A stretch of 64,000 nucleotides of DNA from assembly GCF_016735515.1 (NCBI RefSeq), contig NZ_JAERQZ010000001.1, positions 1,984,001 through 2,048,000 of the forward strand, given 5' to 3'. The DNA comes from Piscinibacter sp. HJYY11 (GTDB lineage: Bacteria > Pseudomonadota > Gammaproteobacteria > Burkholderiales > Burkholderiaceae_C). A program made the translations under genes and the position numbers. Under the pieces are notes generated by a model that was given only the letters and a program-made list of their open reading frames with translations, had not been told where the DNA came from and searched no databases. How positions within the stretch are numbered: the stretch's first letter is position 1; the number at the start of each line of letters is the position of its first letter. This document shows positions 26,485 through 35,442 of the stretch, piece after piece.

Positions 26485-27168
26485 TCAGGCCGCGGGGTCG
26501 AAGAAGCGTTTGGCCAGGCCGGCGCGGCCCGGGTACCACTTGAAGAACGGGCGGGCCTGCTCGACGGTGCGGGCCACCGACGGCCTGGCCATCAGGCGCT
26601 CGAAGTAGGCGGCCAGCTGCCGGCGCTCGGCCGGCAGCGGCACGTAGGTCACGGCGTAGAAGAGCGAAGGCGCCGCGGCGCAGTCGGCCAAGGTGAACGC
26701 CTCACCGGTGATCCAGGTGCGCCCGGCGAGTTGGCGATCGACGAGCTCGTAGGCCATCAGCAGCCTGGCCCTCGCTTCGGCCACGCTGATCGGGTCACGG
26801 TCGGCCTCGGGGCGCAGCAGGTCGCTGGTGTGGGCCTGCATGGGTGTCATCACATACAGGTCGAACAGTCGGTCCCACAGGCGCACATCGAGGGCGGCGC
26901 CGGCGTCGTCGGGGATGAGGCGGCGGCCTTCGCGCGCGTGGTGGCGCTGCAGGTACTCGATGATGATCGACGTCTCGGGCACCACGCGGCCGTCGTCGAC
27001 CAGCAGCGGCATCTTGCCAGTCGGCCAGAGCGCGAGGTGCGCGTCGCGCTCGGTGGGGTCGCCGAGGTTGAGCAGCTTCTTCTCGACCTGGATGCCCAGC
27101 TCGTCGAGCGCGATGAGCGCCTTGTGGCAGTACGAGGACAACGGGTGGTAGTGCAGCGTGAGGGCCAT
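26485..27168 (-). CDS. Glutathione S-transferase
   Basis: Protein of 227 aa from MALTLHYHPLSSYCHKALIA. The N-terminal thioredoxin-like domain has PLSSYCHKA at the active-site position, the GSH-binding cis-Pro region TGKMPLLVDDGRVVPETSII, and a helical C-terminal domain with TLADCAAAPSLFYAVTY. It is the last gene of a minus-strand operon with a flavin reductase-like gene (17-nt gap) and a PEP-mutase-like gene. Conjugation or reductive processing of an electrophile is likely; substrate unknown. Confidence 0.88.
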   Translation of the reverse strand: MALTLHYHPLSSYCHKALIALDELGIQVEKKLLNLGDPTERDAHLALWPTGKMPLLVDDGRVVPETSIIIEYLQRHHAREGRRLIPDDAGAALDVRLWDRLFDLYVMTPMQAHTSDLLRPEADRDPISVAEARARLLMAYELVDRQLAGRTWITGEAFTLADCAAAPSLFYAVTYVPLPAERRQLAAYFERLMARPSVARTVEQARPFFKWYPGRAGLAKRFFDPAA

Positions 27169-27185
27169 GTGGCGATCCCGTCGGG

Positions 27186-27767
27186 TCAGGTGGAAGGCTT
27201 CAGCGGGCGGGCCTGCTCGGTGCGCTGCGGCCACGCGAAATTGCCGCCGCCCAGGTGGTGCAGCGTGTGCAGGTCGGTGTTGTCATCGCGGAACGACCAG
27301 CGGCCGTGGTCGAACACCCGCGCGTCGGCCGCGGCCCACACCACTTCGGCGAAGCAGGTGTCGTAGGCCTCTTCGGTGTGCGGCTCGTGGATCAGGCGGC
27401 ACTCCATCCAGGCCACCGCGTCGGCCGCGAACGGCAGGCCGAGCACCGGGCCGTCGAAACTCTCGATGCCGAAGCGGGTGAACTTGTCGCCGACCTCGCG
27501 ACCCGAGACGCTGCCCACCGCGTAGGTAGCGTCCAGCAGGGCCCGTCCCGGAATGCTCACCGCCAAGCCGCCGCTCGCGGTGACGAGTTCCTTGGTGAAG
27601 GTCTTCTTGTCGATGACGATCGCGATGCGCGGCGGCGTGAACTCCACCGGCATCGACCACGCCGCCGCCATCAGGTTGCGCCGCCCGCCATGGGCGCTGC
27701 CGACGAGCACGGTGGGGCCGTGGTTGATCAGGCGGGAGGCGTGGCCGAGGTGGACGTCTTGTCTCAT
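27186..27767 (-). CDS. Flavin reductase-like (DIM6/NTAB) FMN-binding protein
   Basis: Protein of 193 aa. The split-barrel flavin-binding pattern is visible in NLMAAAWSMPVEFTPPRIAI, KKTFTKELVTASGGLAVSIP and VSGREVGDKFTRFGI. Members bind FMN and act as flavin reductases or oxidoreductases. It is the middle gene of the three-gene operon, starting 9 nt after the PEP-mutase-like stop. Confidence 0.87.
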   Translation of the reverse strand: MRQDVHLGHASRLINHGPTVLVGSAHGGRRNLMAAAWSMPVEFTPPRIAIVIDKKTFTKELVTASGGLAVSIPGRALLDATYAVGSVSGREVGDKFTRFGIESFDGPVLGLPFAADAVAWMECRLIHEPHTEEAYDTCFAEVVWAAADARVFDHGRWSFRDDNTDLHTLHHLGGGNFAWPQRTEQARPLKPST

Positions 27768-27776
27768 GCAACGAGT

Positions 27777-28613
27777 CTAGGGCCGCCGCGCCCAGGCCCG
27801 CTCGAAGAGGGCATTCAGCTCGCCTTGCGGGATCTGCCCGCTGGCATAGGCGACGGTGCCGCGCTCGCGCAGCTCGAGGGCGGCCTGCCGCACGAGGCCG
27901 AGCGCTGCACGCGCGATGGAGCCGCCGACGCTGATGCGCTTCACGCCGACGTCGAGAAGGGCCGTGGCGCTGGAGGCGGCTTCGTTGAGGCCCACCACCA
28001 GGTTGAGCGGGCCGCCGATCTCGCGCACCAGCGTGCGGGCACGCTCGGCATCGGCGACGCCGGGGGTGAACACGCAATCGGCGCCGGCCGCGATGAAGCG
28101 GTTGCCACGCTCGATGGCGCGTGCGAGGCCCTGATCGCCGCCATGCTGGAAGACATCGGTGCGCGCGTTCAGCACGAATGCGCGGCCGCTGGCCCGCACC
28201 GCCTCGCTTGCGGCGGCGATGCGCTCGACCGCTTCTGCCTCGTCGAAGAGCCGGCCGGTGGCGCGGTGGGTGTCTTCGATGTTGCAGCCGGCCGCGCCGG
28301 CGGCGATGGCCAGGCGCACCGACTCGGCCACCTGCTCGGGCGTGTCGCCATAGCCCGCTTCGAGGTCGGCATTGACCGGCAGCGGCACGGCAGACGCGAT
28401 GCGCTTCACGGCATCGAGGGTCTCGTCTCGCGTGACGGCGAGGTGGGCGTGGCGCACATGGAAGTCGGGCTTGCCGAGCGAGAAGGCGATGCCGGCGCTG
28501 GTGGTGCCAATGGCCGCGAAGCCGGCCTCGGCGAGCAGCACCGCGGTGCCGGCGTCCCAGGCATTGGGCATCACGAAACCGCGCTCGGCGCGGTGCAGGT
28601 CGAGAAAGGTCAA
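27777..28613 (-). CDS. Isocitrate lyase / PEP mutase superfamily enzyme
   Basis: Protein of 278 aa. The family fold is shown by VMPNAWDAGTAVLLAEAGFA, LPVNADLEAGYGDTPEQVAE (metal-binding Asp/Glu), GCNIEDTHRATGRLFDEAEA and LNARTDVFQHGG. The canonical isocitrate-lyase KKCGH signature is absent, so it is in the short PEP-mutase-like branch and may cleave or rearrange a 2-methylcitrate-like or oxaloacetate-like acid. It is the first gene of the operon and divergent from a LysR gene, its probable regulator. Confidence 0.85.
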   Translation of the reverse strand: MTFLDLHRAERGFVMPNAWDAGTAVLLAEAGFAAIGTTSAGIAFSLGKPDFHVRHAHLAVTRDETLDAVKRIASAVPLPVNADLEAGYGDTPEQVAESVRLAIAAGAAGCNIEDTHRATGRLFDEAEAVERIAAASEAVRASGRAFVLNARTDVFQHGGDQGLARAIERGNRFIAAGADCVFTPGVADAERARTLVREIGGPLNLVVGLNEAASSATALLDVGVKRISVGGSIARAALGLVRQAALELRERGTVAYASGQIPQGELNALFERAWARRP

Positions 28614-28680
28614 GACGGTCTCCTCGGGGATGGAATCGGGCCATCGTCCGCCGACGCCATGCTTGCGTCAAACGCATAAT

Positions 28681-28695
28681 ATTTCTTGAATCAAT
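28681..28695. promoter_or_regulatory. Candidate LysR-type box between the PEP-mutase-like gene and lysR-type gene
   Basis: ATTTCTTGAATCAAT is an AT-rich imperfect dyad (ATT-N9-AAT with TT/AA inside) in the 97-bp divergent gap, 16 bp before the LysR start. It is a clear AT-rich island in otherwise GC-rich DNA. The layout matches classical LysR autoregulation with divergent activation. Confidence 0.45.
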
Positions 28696-28710
28696 CGAAT
28701 CTCTGCATGC

Positions 28711-29613
28711 ATGGACTCCGACGCCCTGGCCACTTTTCTCGCGGTACACCGGCGCGGCGGTGTCTCGGCCGCGGCCGATGAACTGGCGCGCACGCAGTCG
28801 GCGATCAGCCGCCGTCTCGCCCTGCTGGAGCAGGAGGTCGGTGCCCCGCTCTTCGAGCGCATCGGCCGCGGGCTGGTGTTGAGCGAGGTGGGCGCGGCAT
28901 TGCTGCCCTATGCCGAACGGGTGGCCGCGGCGATCGGCGATGCGAAGGCCGCAGCGGAATCGGCGCGCACCGGCGCGGGCGGCACGGTGCAGGTGGTGAC
29001 GGTGGGTACGCTCGCCAACGCTTCGCTCGCCACCGCACTGAAGCGCGCCCAGGCCCGGCAGCCGGGCCTGGACCTGCGGCTTCAGACCGCCACCAGCGCC
29101 GAGGTGAGCTCGCAGGTGCGCTCGGGCGCCGCTTCGATCGGCCTGCGCTACTTCGACGACGCGGGCGCCGATCTCGAATGCCGTGTCGTGCAGACCGAGC
29201 GGCTGGTGGTCGTCAGTTCAGCTTCGCACCCGCTCGCCGGCAAAAGGGTGAAGTCGCTGTCGCAGCTGGCCGGCGAGCGCTGGCTCGCCTTTCCGGCACC
29301 GGAGCGGCGCTCGGAAGCCTTTGCCACCACGGTGCTCGCGCAGTTCACCAGCCGCGGCATCGACCGGCCCGACTGGATCGCCATCGACAGCCTCACCGCG
29401 CAGAAGCGCATGGTCGAAGCCGGCTTCGGTCTCGCCCTGCTGCAGGCGAGCGCCATCGAGGAAGAGCGCACCGCCGGCTCGCTCGCCGTGCTGCGCGTCG
29501 ACGACCTCGACGTGAGCGTGCCGGTGGTGCTGGTCACGCGCCGGGGCGGCTACTTGAGCGGCGGCGCACAGGCCGTGCTGCGCGAACTCCTGCCCGGGCG
29601 TAGGTCTCGCTAG
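28711..29613 (+). CDS. LysR-family transcriptional regulator
   Basis: Protein of 300 aa. The N-terminal winged helix is seen in LATFLAVHRRGGVSAAADEL and ARTQSAISRRLALLEQEVGA, followed by a periplasmic-binding-type effector domain (VQVVTVGTLANASLATALKR). It is divergent from the PEP-mutase-like operon and is most likely its regulator. Its TAG stop shares a CTAG with the stop of the convergent LysR gene. Confidence 0.9.
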   Translation: MDSDALATFLAVHRRGGVSAAADELARTQSAISRRLALLEQEVGAPLFERIGRGLVLSEVGAALLPYAERVAAAIGDAKAAAESARTGAGGTVQVVTVGTLANASLATALKRAQARQPGLDLRLQTATSAEVSSQVRSGAASIGLRYFDDAGADLECRVVQTERLVVVSSASHPLAGKRVKSLSQLAGERWLAFPAPERRSEAFATTVLAQFTSRGIDRPDWIAIDSLTAQKRMVEAGFGLALLQASAIEEERTAGSLAVLRVDDLDVSVPVVLVTRRGGYLSGGAQAVLRELLPGRRSR

Positions 29614-30536
29614 GCCGTGCACAGCCTCGCGCCGGCCCACTGGCCGGCTTCGACCAGCGAGCGCACCACGTCGCCGACCACCACGCGTGCGGCGAGTGCG
29701 GCCGGCGAGAGCTCCTCGTCCGGCAGGCCAGCGAGCAGGTTGCGCCGCCGCGCACCGGCGTCGGCCACCCTCACCACCCGCAAGGCGTCGTGGGGCAGGC
29801 GTGCCGTCGCAGCGCCGGGCTGCACGGTGGCGGCCCAGCCGGCGCGCACCGCGTCCATCAGGATCGCAAGGCCGTCGATGTCGGCGACGACGCGCGGCTT
29901 GCACTTCGCGCGCGCGAAGGCCTGCTCCACCACCGCGCGCAGGCCGTGCGTGCCGCTGGGCATCACCAAGGGCAGGCCGGCGATGTCTTTCAGCCGCACC
30001 TGCCGGCCGCGCGGCATGCCGGCGAGGCCTGCCGCGCCGATCAGGTACAGGCCTTCGTCGAGCAGCGGTGCCACGCTGAAGCGCTGCTGCGCATCGGTCT
30101 CGAAGAGCACCGCCAGGTCGAGCTGGCGCGCATCGAGCATCGCCGACAGGTTGCCCGACAGGCTCTCGACCAGGTGCAGGCGGATCGCGGGGTAGCGCTC
30201 TCGCATCGCGCCCATGAGCGGCAGCGCAAGCACCGAGGCCGTCGACGGCGCAAGACCCACGCTCACCTGCCCGGCAAGCCGCTGCTGCTGCGCGGCCTGC
30301 ACGGCTTCGTCGGCATGGCGCACGGCGAGCTGCGCCTGCCGCCAGAACGCGACGCCTGCATCAGTGGGCGTCACGCCGGTGGGGCTGCGTTGCAGCAGCC
30401 GCGTGGACAGCTCGCCCTCCAGCCGGCTGATCTGCTGGCTCAGCGCCGAGGTGACCACACCGAGCTCGGCCGCGGCACGGCCCATGCTGCCCAGTTCGAC
30501 GACGCGGATGAAGTAGCGAAGTTGCCGCAGTTCCAT
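29610..30536 (-). CDS. LysR-family transcriptional regulator
   Basis: Protein of 308 aa from MELRQLRYFIRVVELGSMGR; an upstream ATG at 30545 adds 3 residues. HTH AAAELGVVTSALSQQISRLE is followed by a LysR substrate-binding domain (GQVSVGLAPSTASVLALPLM). The sequence is close to the NAC/CysB-like branch often labelled nitrogen-assimilation control, though that is only suggestive. It starts 46 nt after the response-regulator gene on the same strand, so it may be the distal gene of the kinase-regulator operon. Confidence 0.88.
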   Translation of the reverse strand: MELRQLRYFIRVVELGSMGRAAAELGVVTSALSQQISRLEGELSTRLLQRSPTGVTPTDAGVAFWRQAQLAVRHADEAVQAAQQQRLAGQVSVGLAPSTASVLALPLMGAMRERYPAIRLHLVESLSGNLSAMLDARQLDLAVLFETDAQQRFSVAPLLDEGLYLIGAAGLAGMPRGRQVRLKDIAGLPLVMPSGTHGLRAVVEQAFARAKCKPRVVADIDGLAILMDAVRAGWAATVQPGAATARLPHDALRVVRVADAGARRRNLLAGLPDEELSPAALAARVVVGDVVRSLVEAGQWAGARLCTA

Positions 30537-30582
30537 GCACGGCATGTTCGCATGCGGCTCGTGGTGCAGCCGTTGCAGCGCC

Positions 30583-31545
30583 TCAGCCTGCCAGCAGCCG
30601 CACCTTCTTCATCGCCAGCGATGCCGCTGCGTTGCGCGTCTCGACGCCGAGCTTCTCGAACACATGCTCGAGGTGCTTCTTCACCGTGGCCGGGCTGCTG
30701 CCGAGGATGTCGCCGATGTCGCGGTTGGTCTTGCCCTTGACGACCCAGTACAGCACCTCGGCTTCCTTCATGGTGAGCTTGAAGGCCTGCAGCAGGGCCT
30801 CGACGACCGCGGCGTCGGAGACCTCTCGCATCACCATCAGCCAGTCGTCGTCGCTCGTGCGCTCCTGCAGCGAGAAGACGAGTTGGCGAGACTCACGGGT
30901 CACCGTCAGGGGCGTGCCCTCGCGGCCTTCGTCGGCGAGATCGGACTGCTCGCGCAGCCACTGCAGCAGCTCTGCGGGGACCTGGCCGGGGTCGACGGCA
31001 AAGTAGGTGTGCATCAGCTGGCGCGCAAGCGGCGTCTGCCACACGGCCTTGCCGCTCTGCTTGTCGTTGCTCACGTGCACCGCCATCGTGGCGTGGCCGA
31101 AGGCATCGAGCGCATTGCGTGCCTGGCGCGCCTGTCGGGCGGCCTGCATGTGCGCGGCCATGCGCGCCAGCACTTCCTGCGGACGGATGGGCTTGGTGAC
31201 GTAGTCGACGCCCCCGGCGCCAAAGGCCGCCACCACGTGCTCGGTGTCGGTGAGGCCGGTCATGAAGATGATGGGAATGTGGGCGGTGTCGGGCCCGGAC
31301 TTTAGGCGGCGGGCGACCTCGAAGCCGTCCATGCCGGGCATCACGGCGTCGAGCAGCACCACGTCGGGCACGGCCTGCGCGGCACGCTGCAGCGCCGTCT
31401 CGCCGCTGGTGGCCACGAGCACGGTGTAGCCGGCCTCGTCGAGCGCGTCGTGCAGCAGAGAGAGGTTGTCGGGCACGTCGTCGACGATCAGCACCACGTC
31501 GCTCGCGGTGCGGTCGGGCAGACGTTCAGAGGGTCGCGGGGTCAT
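30583..31545 (-). CDS. Response regulator with LuxR-type DNA-binding domain
   Basis: Protein of 320 aa. The N-terminal receiver has DD in LIVDDVPDNLSLLHDAL, phosphoacceptor Asp in VVLLDAVMPGMDGFEV and Lys in VDYVTKPIRPQEVL. A middle segment of about 100 aa is of uncertain fold. The C-terminal LuxR/NarL HTH is LTMKEAEVLYWVVKGKTNRD plus SSPATVKKHLEHVFEKLG. Its ATG directly follows the TGA of the transporter-kinase gene (TGAATG), so the pair is surely one signalling system. Candidate targets are the divergent ureA operon and urtA. Confidence 0.92.
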   Translation of the reverse strand: MTPRPSERLPDRTASDVVLIVDDVPDNLSLLHDALDEAGYTVLVATSGETALQRAAQAVPDVVLLDAVMPGMDGFEVARRLKSGPDTAHIPIIFMTGLTDTEHVVAAFGAGGVDYVTKPIRPQEVLARMAAHMQAARQARQARNALDAFGHATMAVHVSNDKQSGKAVWQTPLARQLMHTYFAVDPGQVPAELLQWLREQSDLADEGREGTPLTVTRESRQLVFSLQERTSDDDWLMVMREVSDAAVVEALLQAFKLTMKEAEVLYWVVKGKTNRDIGDILGSSPATVKKHLEHVFEKLGVETRNAAASLAMKKVRLLAG

Positions 31546-34500
31546 TCAGGGCTCGGCGAGGACACGACGCACCACGGTGCTCATCGCATCGAGTTGGAAG
31601 TTGCGCGCCAAGCCGCGCAGGTGGGCGACGAAGCTGGCGCAGGCGGGATTGTCGCGCTCGATCTCGTCGAGCTTCTTCACGATGCCGCGGAAGTAGCCGA
31701 GGTGGATGAGCTCGTCGAGCGCCTTCAACTGCGCTTCGTCGGGCAGCACCCAGGGGGCGGGCACCGGCGCGGCCCCGGGCTCGACGGCAGCGGCGGCTTC
31801 CAGCCACTCGAGTTTCAGGCGCGAGCCCAGCCAGTCGAGCAGCTCGTGCACGCGCACGGGCTTGAGCACGAAGTCCTGCGGGGTGATGCCGACGTCGTTT
31901 TCCAGGTCCTTGTCGAAGGCATTGCCGGAGACGATGGCGATGGGCGCCTCGCTCAGCTTCTGCGAGCGGATCGCGCGGATGGTGGCCCAGCCGTCGATGC
32001 CGGGCATGGCCAGGTCCATCAGGATGGCGTGCGGGTCATAGCCGGCCACCACCGCCAGCGCCTCGTGGCCCGAGGCGGCCTGCATCAGCTCGAAGCCGAG
32101 CGGCTGCAGCACGGTGACGAGCAGGGAGCGGTCGACCTCCTCGTTGTCGACGATGAGGATGCGGCGGCGCTCGCCGCGGTAGCCGGTGCGGGCGGCGCGC
32201 GGCACTTCGAGTGCCGCGACGGCGCCGCGTGCTTCAGGCAGGAAGAGCTTGATGCGGAAGACCGTGCCCTGGCCGAGGGTGCTCGCGACCGTGAGTTCCC
32301 CGCCCATCAGGTCGGTGAGCATCTTGGCGATGGTGAGGCCGAGGCCCGTGCCGCCGCTGGTCGTTTCGCTGCCGCGCGCGAAGGGCTCGAAGATGTGCGT
32401 CAGCTCGTCGGGTGCGATGCCGGGGCCGGTGTCCTCGATCTCGAAGACCGCCATCTCGCGCGCATAGCGCAGGCGGAAGACGACGCGCCCGTCCTGCGTG
32501 AACTTGACCGCGTTGCCCAGCACGTTGATGAGGATCTGGCGCAGGCGCTTCTCATCGGCGCGCACGACCTCGGGCATCACGTCGCCCAGGTCGGCGCGGA
32601 ACTCGATGCCCTTGCCGGCCGCCTGCAGCTCGAACATGTGCACGATCTGCTGCACCGCCTCGCGGAAGCGCAGCGGGCGCGGCTCCAGGCGGAACTTGCC
32701 GCCTTCGATGCGGGCGATGTCGAGCGTGTGCTCGATCAGCGAGAGCAGGTGGTCGCCGCCGCGGCGGATCACGCTCACCGCCTGCTTGCGGTGGCCGGGG
32801 ATCGCCGGGTCTTCCTCCAGCAGCTGCGCATAGCCGAGGATGCTGTTGAGCGGCGTGCGCAGCTCATGGCTCACGGTCGTGATGTAGCGGCTCTTGGCCT
32901 GGTTGGCCATGTCGGCGGCGAGCTTGGCTTCCTGCAGCGCCAGGTCGGTCTGGCGGTGCGAGTCGATCTCGCGGCGCAGCGCGAGCGTCTGCTCGTGCAC
33001 GGCCTGCGTCTGGCGGTTGGACTCTTCCTGCGCCACCTGGCGGCTCTTGTGCGTCAACACCAGCCACCAGGCGACGATGCCGCTCACGAGCAGCAAGGCA
33101 GCGAAGGCCTTGATGAACCCGAGCTTCAAGGCAGGCCCGAGCGTGTCGACCATCTCGCCGAGGTTGCGCAGCTCCTGCTGGTAGAGCAAGGCGAACACCC
33201 CGGCCAGCAAGGGCACCACGATCGCCATCACCAGCAGGTAGTGGCCGAGCCCGGTGTCGATGTAGGGCCACACACGCTGCGGCAGCAGTTTGCGCAAGGC
33301 GCGCGACCACTGCGCAGACAGGCGCGCTTCAGGCTTGCAGAGGTCGTTGCAACGTGCGTCGAGCGAGCAGCACAGCGAGCAGATGTTGCCGAGGTAGGCG
33401 GGGCAATGGGCCAGGTCGTCGGACTCGTATTCGCGCTCGCAGATCACGCAGTGCTGCAGGCCGGTGAAGAGGCCTTTCGATTGGCGGGCGATGTAGTAGC
33501 GGCCGCGCGTGTACCAAGCGATGAGCGGTGACACCACCATCGCGGTGACCAGCGCGATCAGCGCCGAGAAGGCTTCGGCCAGGGGCCCGAACATGCCGAG
33601 GTAGGCCGCGATCGACAGCACCGAGGCCGCGCCCATCGCGCCCACGCCGACCGGGTTGACGTCGTACAGATGTGCGCGCTTGAACTCGATCCCCGGGGGC
33701 GACAGGCCGAGCGGCTTGTTGATCACGAGATCGGCCACCACGGCCATGATCCAGCTGATGGCGATGTTGGAGTACAGGCCCAGCACGCCGCCCAGCGCGC
33801 GGAACACGTCGAGCTCCATCAGCATCAGCGCGATCAGCGTGTTGAACACCACCCACACCACACGCCCCGGGTGGCTGTGCGTGAGGCGCGCGAAGAAGTT
33901 GCTCCACGCGAGCGAGCCGGCATACGCGTTCGTCACGTTGATCTTCAGCTGCGAGATGACGACGAACACCATCACCGCGGCCACCGCCCAGCCCGGGCGC
34001 GAGAACACGTACTCGTAGGCCGCGAGGTACATCTGGTTCGGGTCGACCGCGCGGTCGGTGGGCACCGAGTGGCTGATCGCCAGGTAGGCGAGCACCATGC
34101 CGCCCAGCATCTTGATCACGCCGAGGATCACCCAGCCCGGTCCGCCGATCAGCACCCCAGCCCACCAGCGCTTGCGGTTCTGAGCCGTCTTCTCGGGCAT
34201 GAAACGCAGGTAGTCGACCTGCTCGCCCATCTGCGTCATGAGCGCGATGCCCACCGTCATCGCGGTGCCGAAGAGGTAGAGGTTGAACTGCGTACCGTCG
34301 GCCCCACCCGCCGGCGCACCACCGTAGTGGGCGATGTCGTCGAGCACGTTGGGGTTGTGCCAAAAGACGAAGACGTAAGGCACGACCAGCATCACCAGCC
34401 ACAGCGGCTGCGTCCAGACCTGCAGGCGGCTGATGGCGGTGACGCCGTGCGTGACGAGCGGGATCACCACCACCGCGCAGATCAGGTAGCCCCAGGCGGG

Positions 34501-35031
34501 CGGGATGTCGAAGGCCAGCTCGAGCGCATAGGCCATCACCGCCGCTTCGAGCGCGAAGAAGATGAAGGTGAAGCTCGCGTAGATCAGCGAGGTGATGGTC
34601 GAGCCGATGTAGCCGAAGCCGGCGCCGCGGGTCAGCAGGTCCATGTCGAGACCGTGCTTCGCGGCATAGGTGCTGATGGGCAGGCCGGCGAGGAAGATGA
34701 TCAGGCCCGTCGCCACGATGGCCCAGAAGGCGTTGAGGAAGCCGTACTGCACGAGCAGCGTCGCGCCCACCGCTTCGAGGATGAGGAACGAGGCCGCCCC
34801 GAAGGCGGTGTTGGCGACTCGCATCTCCGACCACTTGCGAAAGGCGCGCGGCGTGAAGCGCAGCGCGTAGTCCTCCATGGTCTCGCGGGCGACCCAGCTG
34901 TTGTAGTCACGGCGGACCTTGACCACCCGCTGCACGGCGCTGTCGTTCTGCACCACATCGGTGCCGCCGGAGGGCAACATGGCCGGGCCGAGCGAGGGCG
35001 ATGGCGGGTCCGACGGGGTGGCAAGCTTCAT
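31546..35031 (-). CDS. NCS1-type permease fused to a hybrid histidine kinase
   Basis: Protein of 1161 aa from MKLATPSDPP; an ATG 24 nt earlier is possible. Residues about 60-515 are a twelve-helix nucleobase:cation symporter-1-like permease (LPISTYAAKHGLDMDLLTRG, QLKINVTNAYAGSLAWSNFF). A cysteine-rich segment follows from Cys528 (CVIC, CSLCC and later Cys residues), then two more helices near 585-640. Next come a coiled linker, a HisKA domain with His722 (TVSHELRTPLNS), an HATPase domain (DTGPGIAPDEL, GGTGLGLTIAKML) and a receiver with Asp1006 (ILMDLAMPG). A helical C-terminal tail of about 100 aa ends the protein. The arrangement parallels CbrA, where an SLC5 transporter is joined to a kinase. 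Sensing of a transported nitrogen compound is inferred from the divergent urease genes. Confidence 0.93.
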   Translation of the reverse strand: MKLATPSDPPSPSLGPAMLPSGGTDVVQNDSAVQRVVKVRRDYNSWVARETMEDYALRFTPRAFRKWSEMRVANTAFGAASFLILEAVGATLLVQYGFLNAFWAIVATGLIIFLAGLPISTYAAKHGLDMDLLTRGAGFGYIGSTITSLIYASFTFIFFALEAAVMAYALELAFDIPPAWGYLICAVVVIPLVTHGVTAISRLQVWTQPLWLVMLVVPYVFVFWHNPNVLDDIAHYGGAPAGGADGTQFNLYLFGTAMTVGIALMTQMGEQVDYLRFMPEKTAQNRKRWWAGVLIGGPGWVILGVIKMLGGMVLAYLAISHSVPTDRAVDPNQMYLAAYEYVFSRPGWAVAAVMVFVVISQLKINVTNAYAGSLAWSNFFARLTHSHPGRVVWVVFNTLIALMLMELDVFRALGGVLGLYSNIAISWIMAVVADLVINKPLGLSPPGIEFKRAHLYDVNPVGVGAMGAASVLSIAAYLGMFGPLAEAFSALIALVTAMVVSPLIAWYTRGRYYIARQSKGLFTGLQHCVICEREYESDDLAHCPAYLGNICSLCCSLDARCNDLCKPEARLSAQWSRALRKLLPQRVWPYIDTGLGHYLLVMAIVVPLLAGVFALLYQQELRNLGEMVDTLGPALKLGFIKAFAALLLVSGIVAWWLVLTHKSRQVAQEESNRQTQAVHEQTLALRREIDSHRQTDLALQEAKLAADMANQAKSRYITTVSHELRTPLNSILGYAQLLEEDPAIPGHRKQAVSVIRRGGDHLLSLIEHTLDIARIEGGKFRLEPRPLRFREAVQQIVHMFELQAAGKGIEFRADLGDVMPEVVRADEKRLRQILINVLGNAVKFTQDGRVVFRLRYAREMAVFEIEDTGPGIAPDELTHIFEPFARGSETTSGGTGLGLTIAKMLTDLMGGELTVASTLGQGTVFRIKLFLPEARGAVAALEVPRAARTGYRGERRRILIVDNEEVDRSLLVTVLQPLGFELMQAASGHEALAVVAGYDPHAILMDLAMPGIDGWATIRAIRSQKLSEAPIAIVSGNAFDKDLENDVGITPQDFVLKPVRVHELLDWLGSRLKLEWLEAAAAVEPGAAPVPAPWVLPDEAQLKALDELIHLGYFRGIVKKLDEIERDNPACASFVAHLRGLARNFQLDAMSTVVRRVLAEP

Positions 35032-35122
35032 GCGTTGACTAGGCGCAAGCACCATGCCACCGGGCGTGTGTGCGCCCTAAGATGCGGCACTTTTCTCGTC
35101 CCAGCTCGCCCTGCGCACCATC

Positions 35123-35425
35123 ATGGAACTGACCCCACGCGAAAAAGACAAGCTCCTGATCTTCACCGCGTCGCTGCTCGCCGAGCGCCGCAAAGCCCGC
35201 GGGCTCAAGCTCAACTATCCGGAAGCCGTGGCGATGATCAGCGCCGCGATCATGGAGGGCGCCCGAGACGGCAAGACCGTCGCCGCGCTGATGAGCGAGG
35301 GCAAGACCATCCTCACGCGCGACGACGTGATGGACGGCATCCCGGAGCTGATCCCCGAGATCCAGGTCGAAGCGACCTTCCCCGATGGCACCAAATTGGT
35401 GACCGTGCACCAACCTATTGCATAA
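35123..35425 (+). CDS. ureA: Urease gamma subunit
   Basis: Protein of 100 aa, the standard length, starting [20 protein letters not shown] and containing [20 protein letters not shown] and [13 protein letters not shown]. It forms the (UreABC)3 apoenzyme with beta and alpha subunits. It is divergent from the transporter-kinase gene across 91 bp (35032-35122), where no clear promoter motif was recognised. It opens the ureA-x-ureB-ureC operon. No ureD precedes it, unlike the usual ureDABC order. Confidence 0.97.
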   Translation: MELTPREKDKLLIFTASLLAERRKARGLKLNYPEAVAMISAAIMEGARDGKTVAALMSEGKTILTRDDVMDGIPELIPEIQVEATFPDGTKLVTVHQPIA

Positions 35426-35442
35426 CTGCCGGAGCCTCCGAC

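Noticed and set aside
31450..33531. 693-codon plus-strand open frame
   Set aside because: Antisense to the transporter-kinase gene, with shadow-type composition and no ribosome-binding site.
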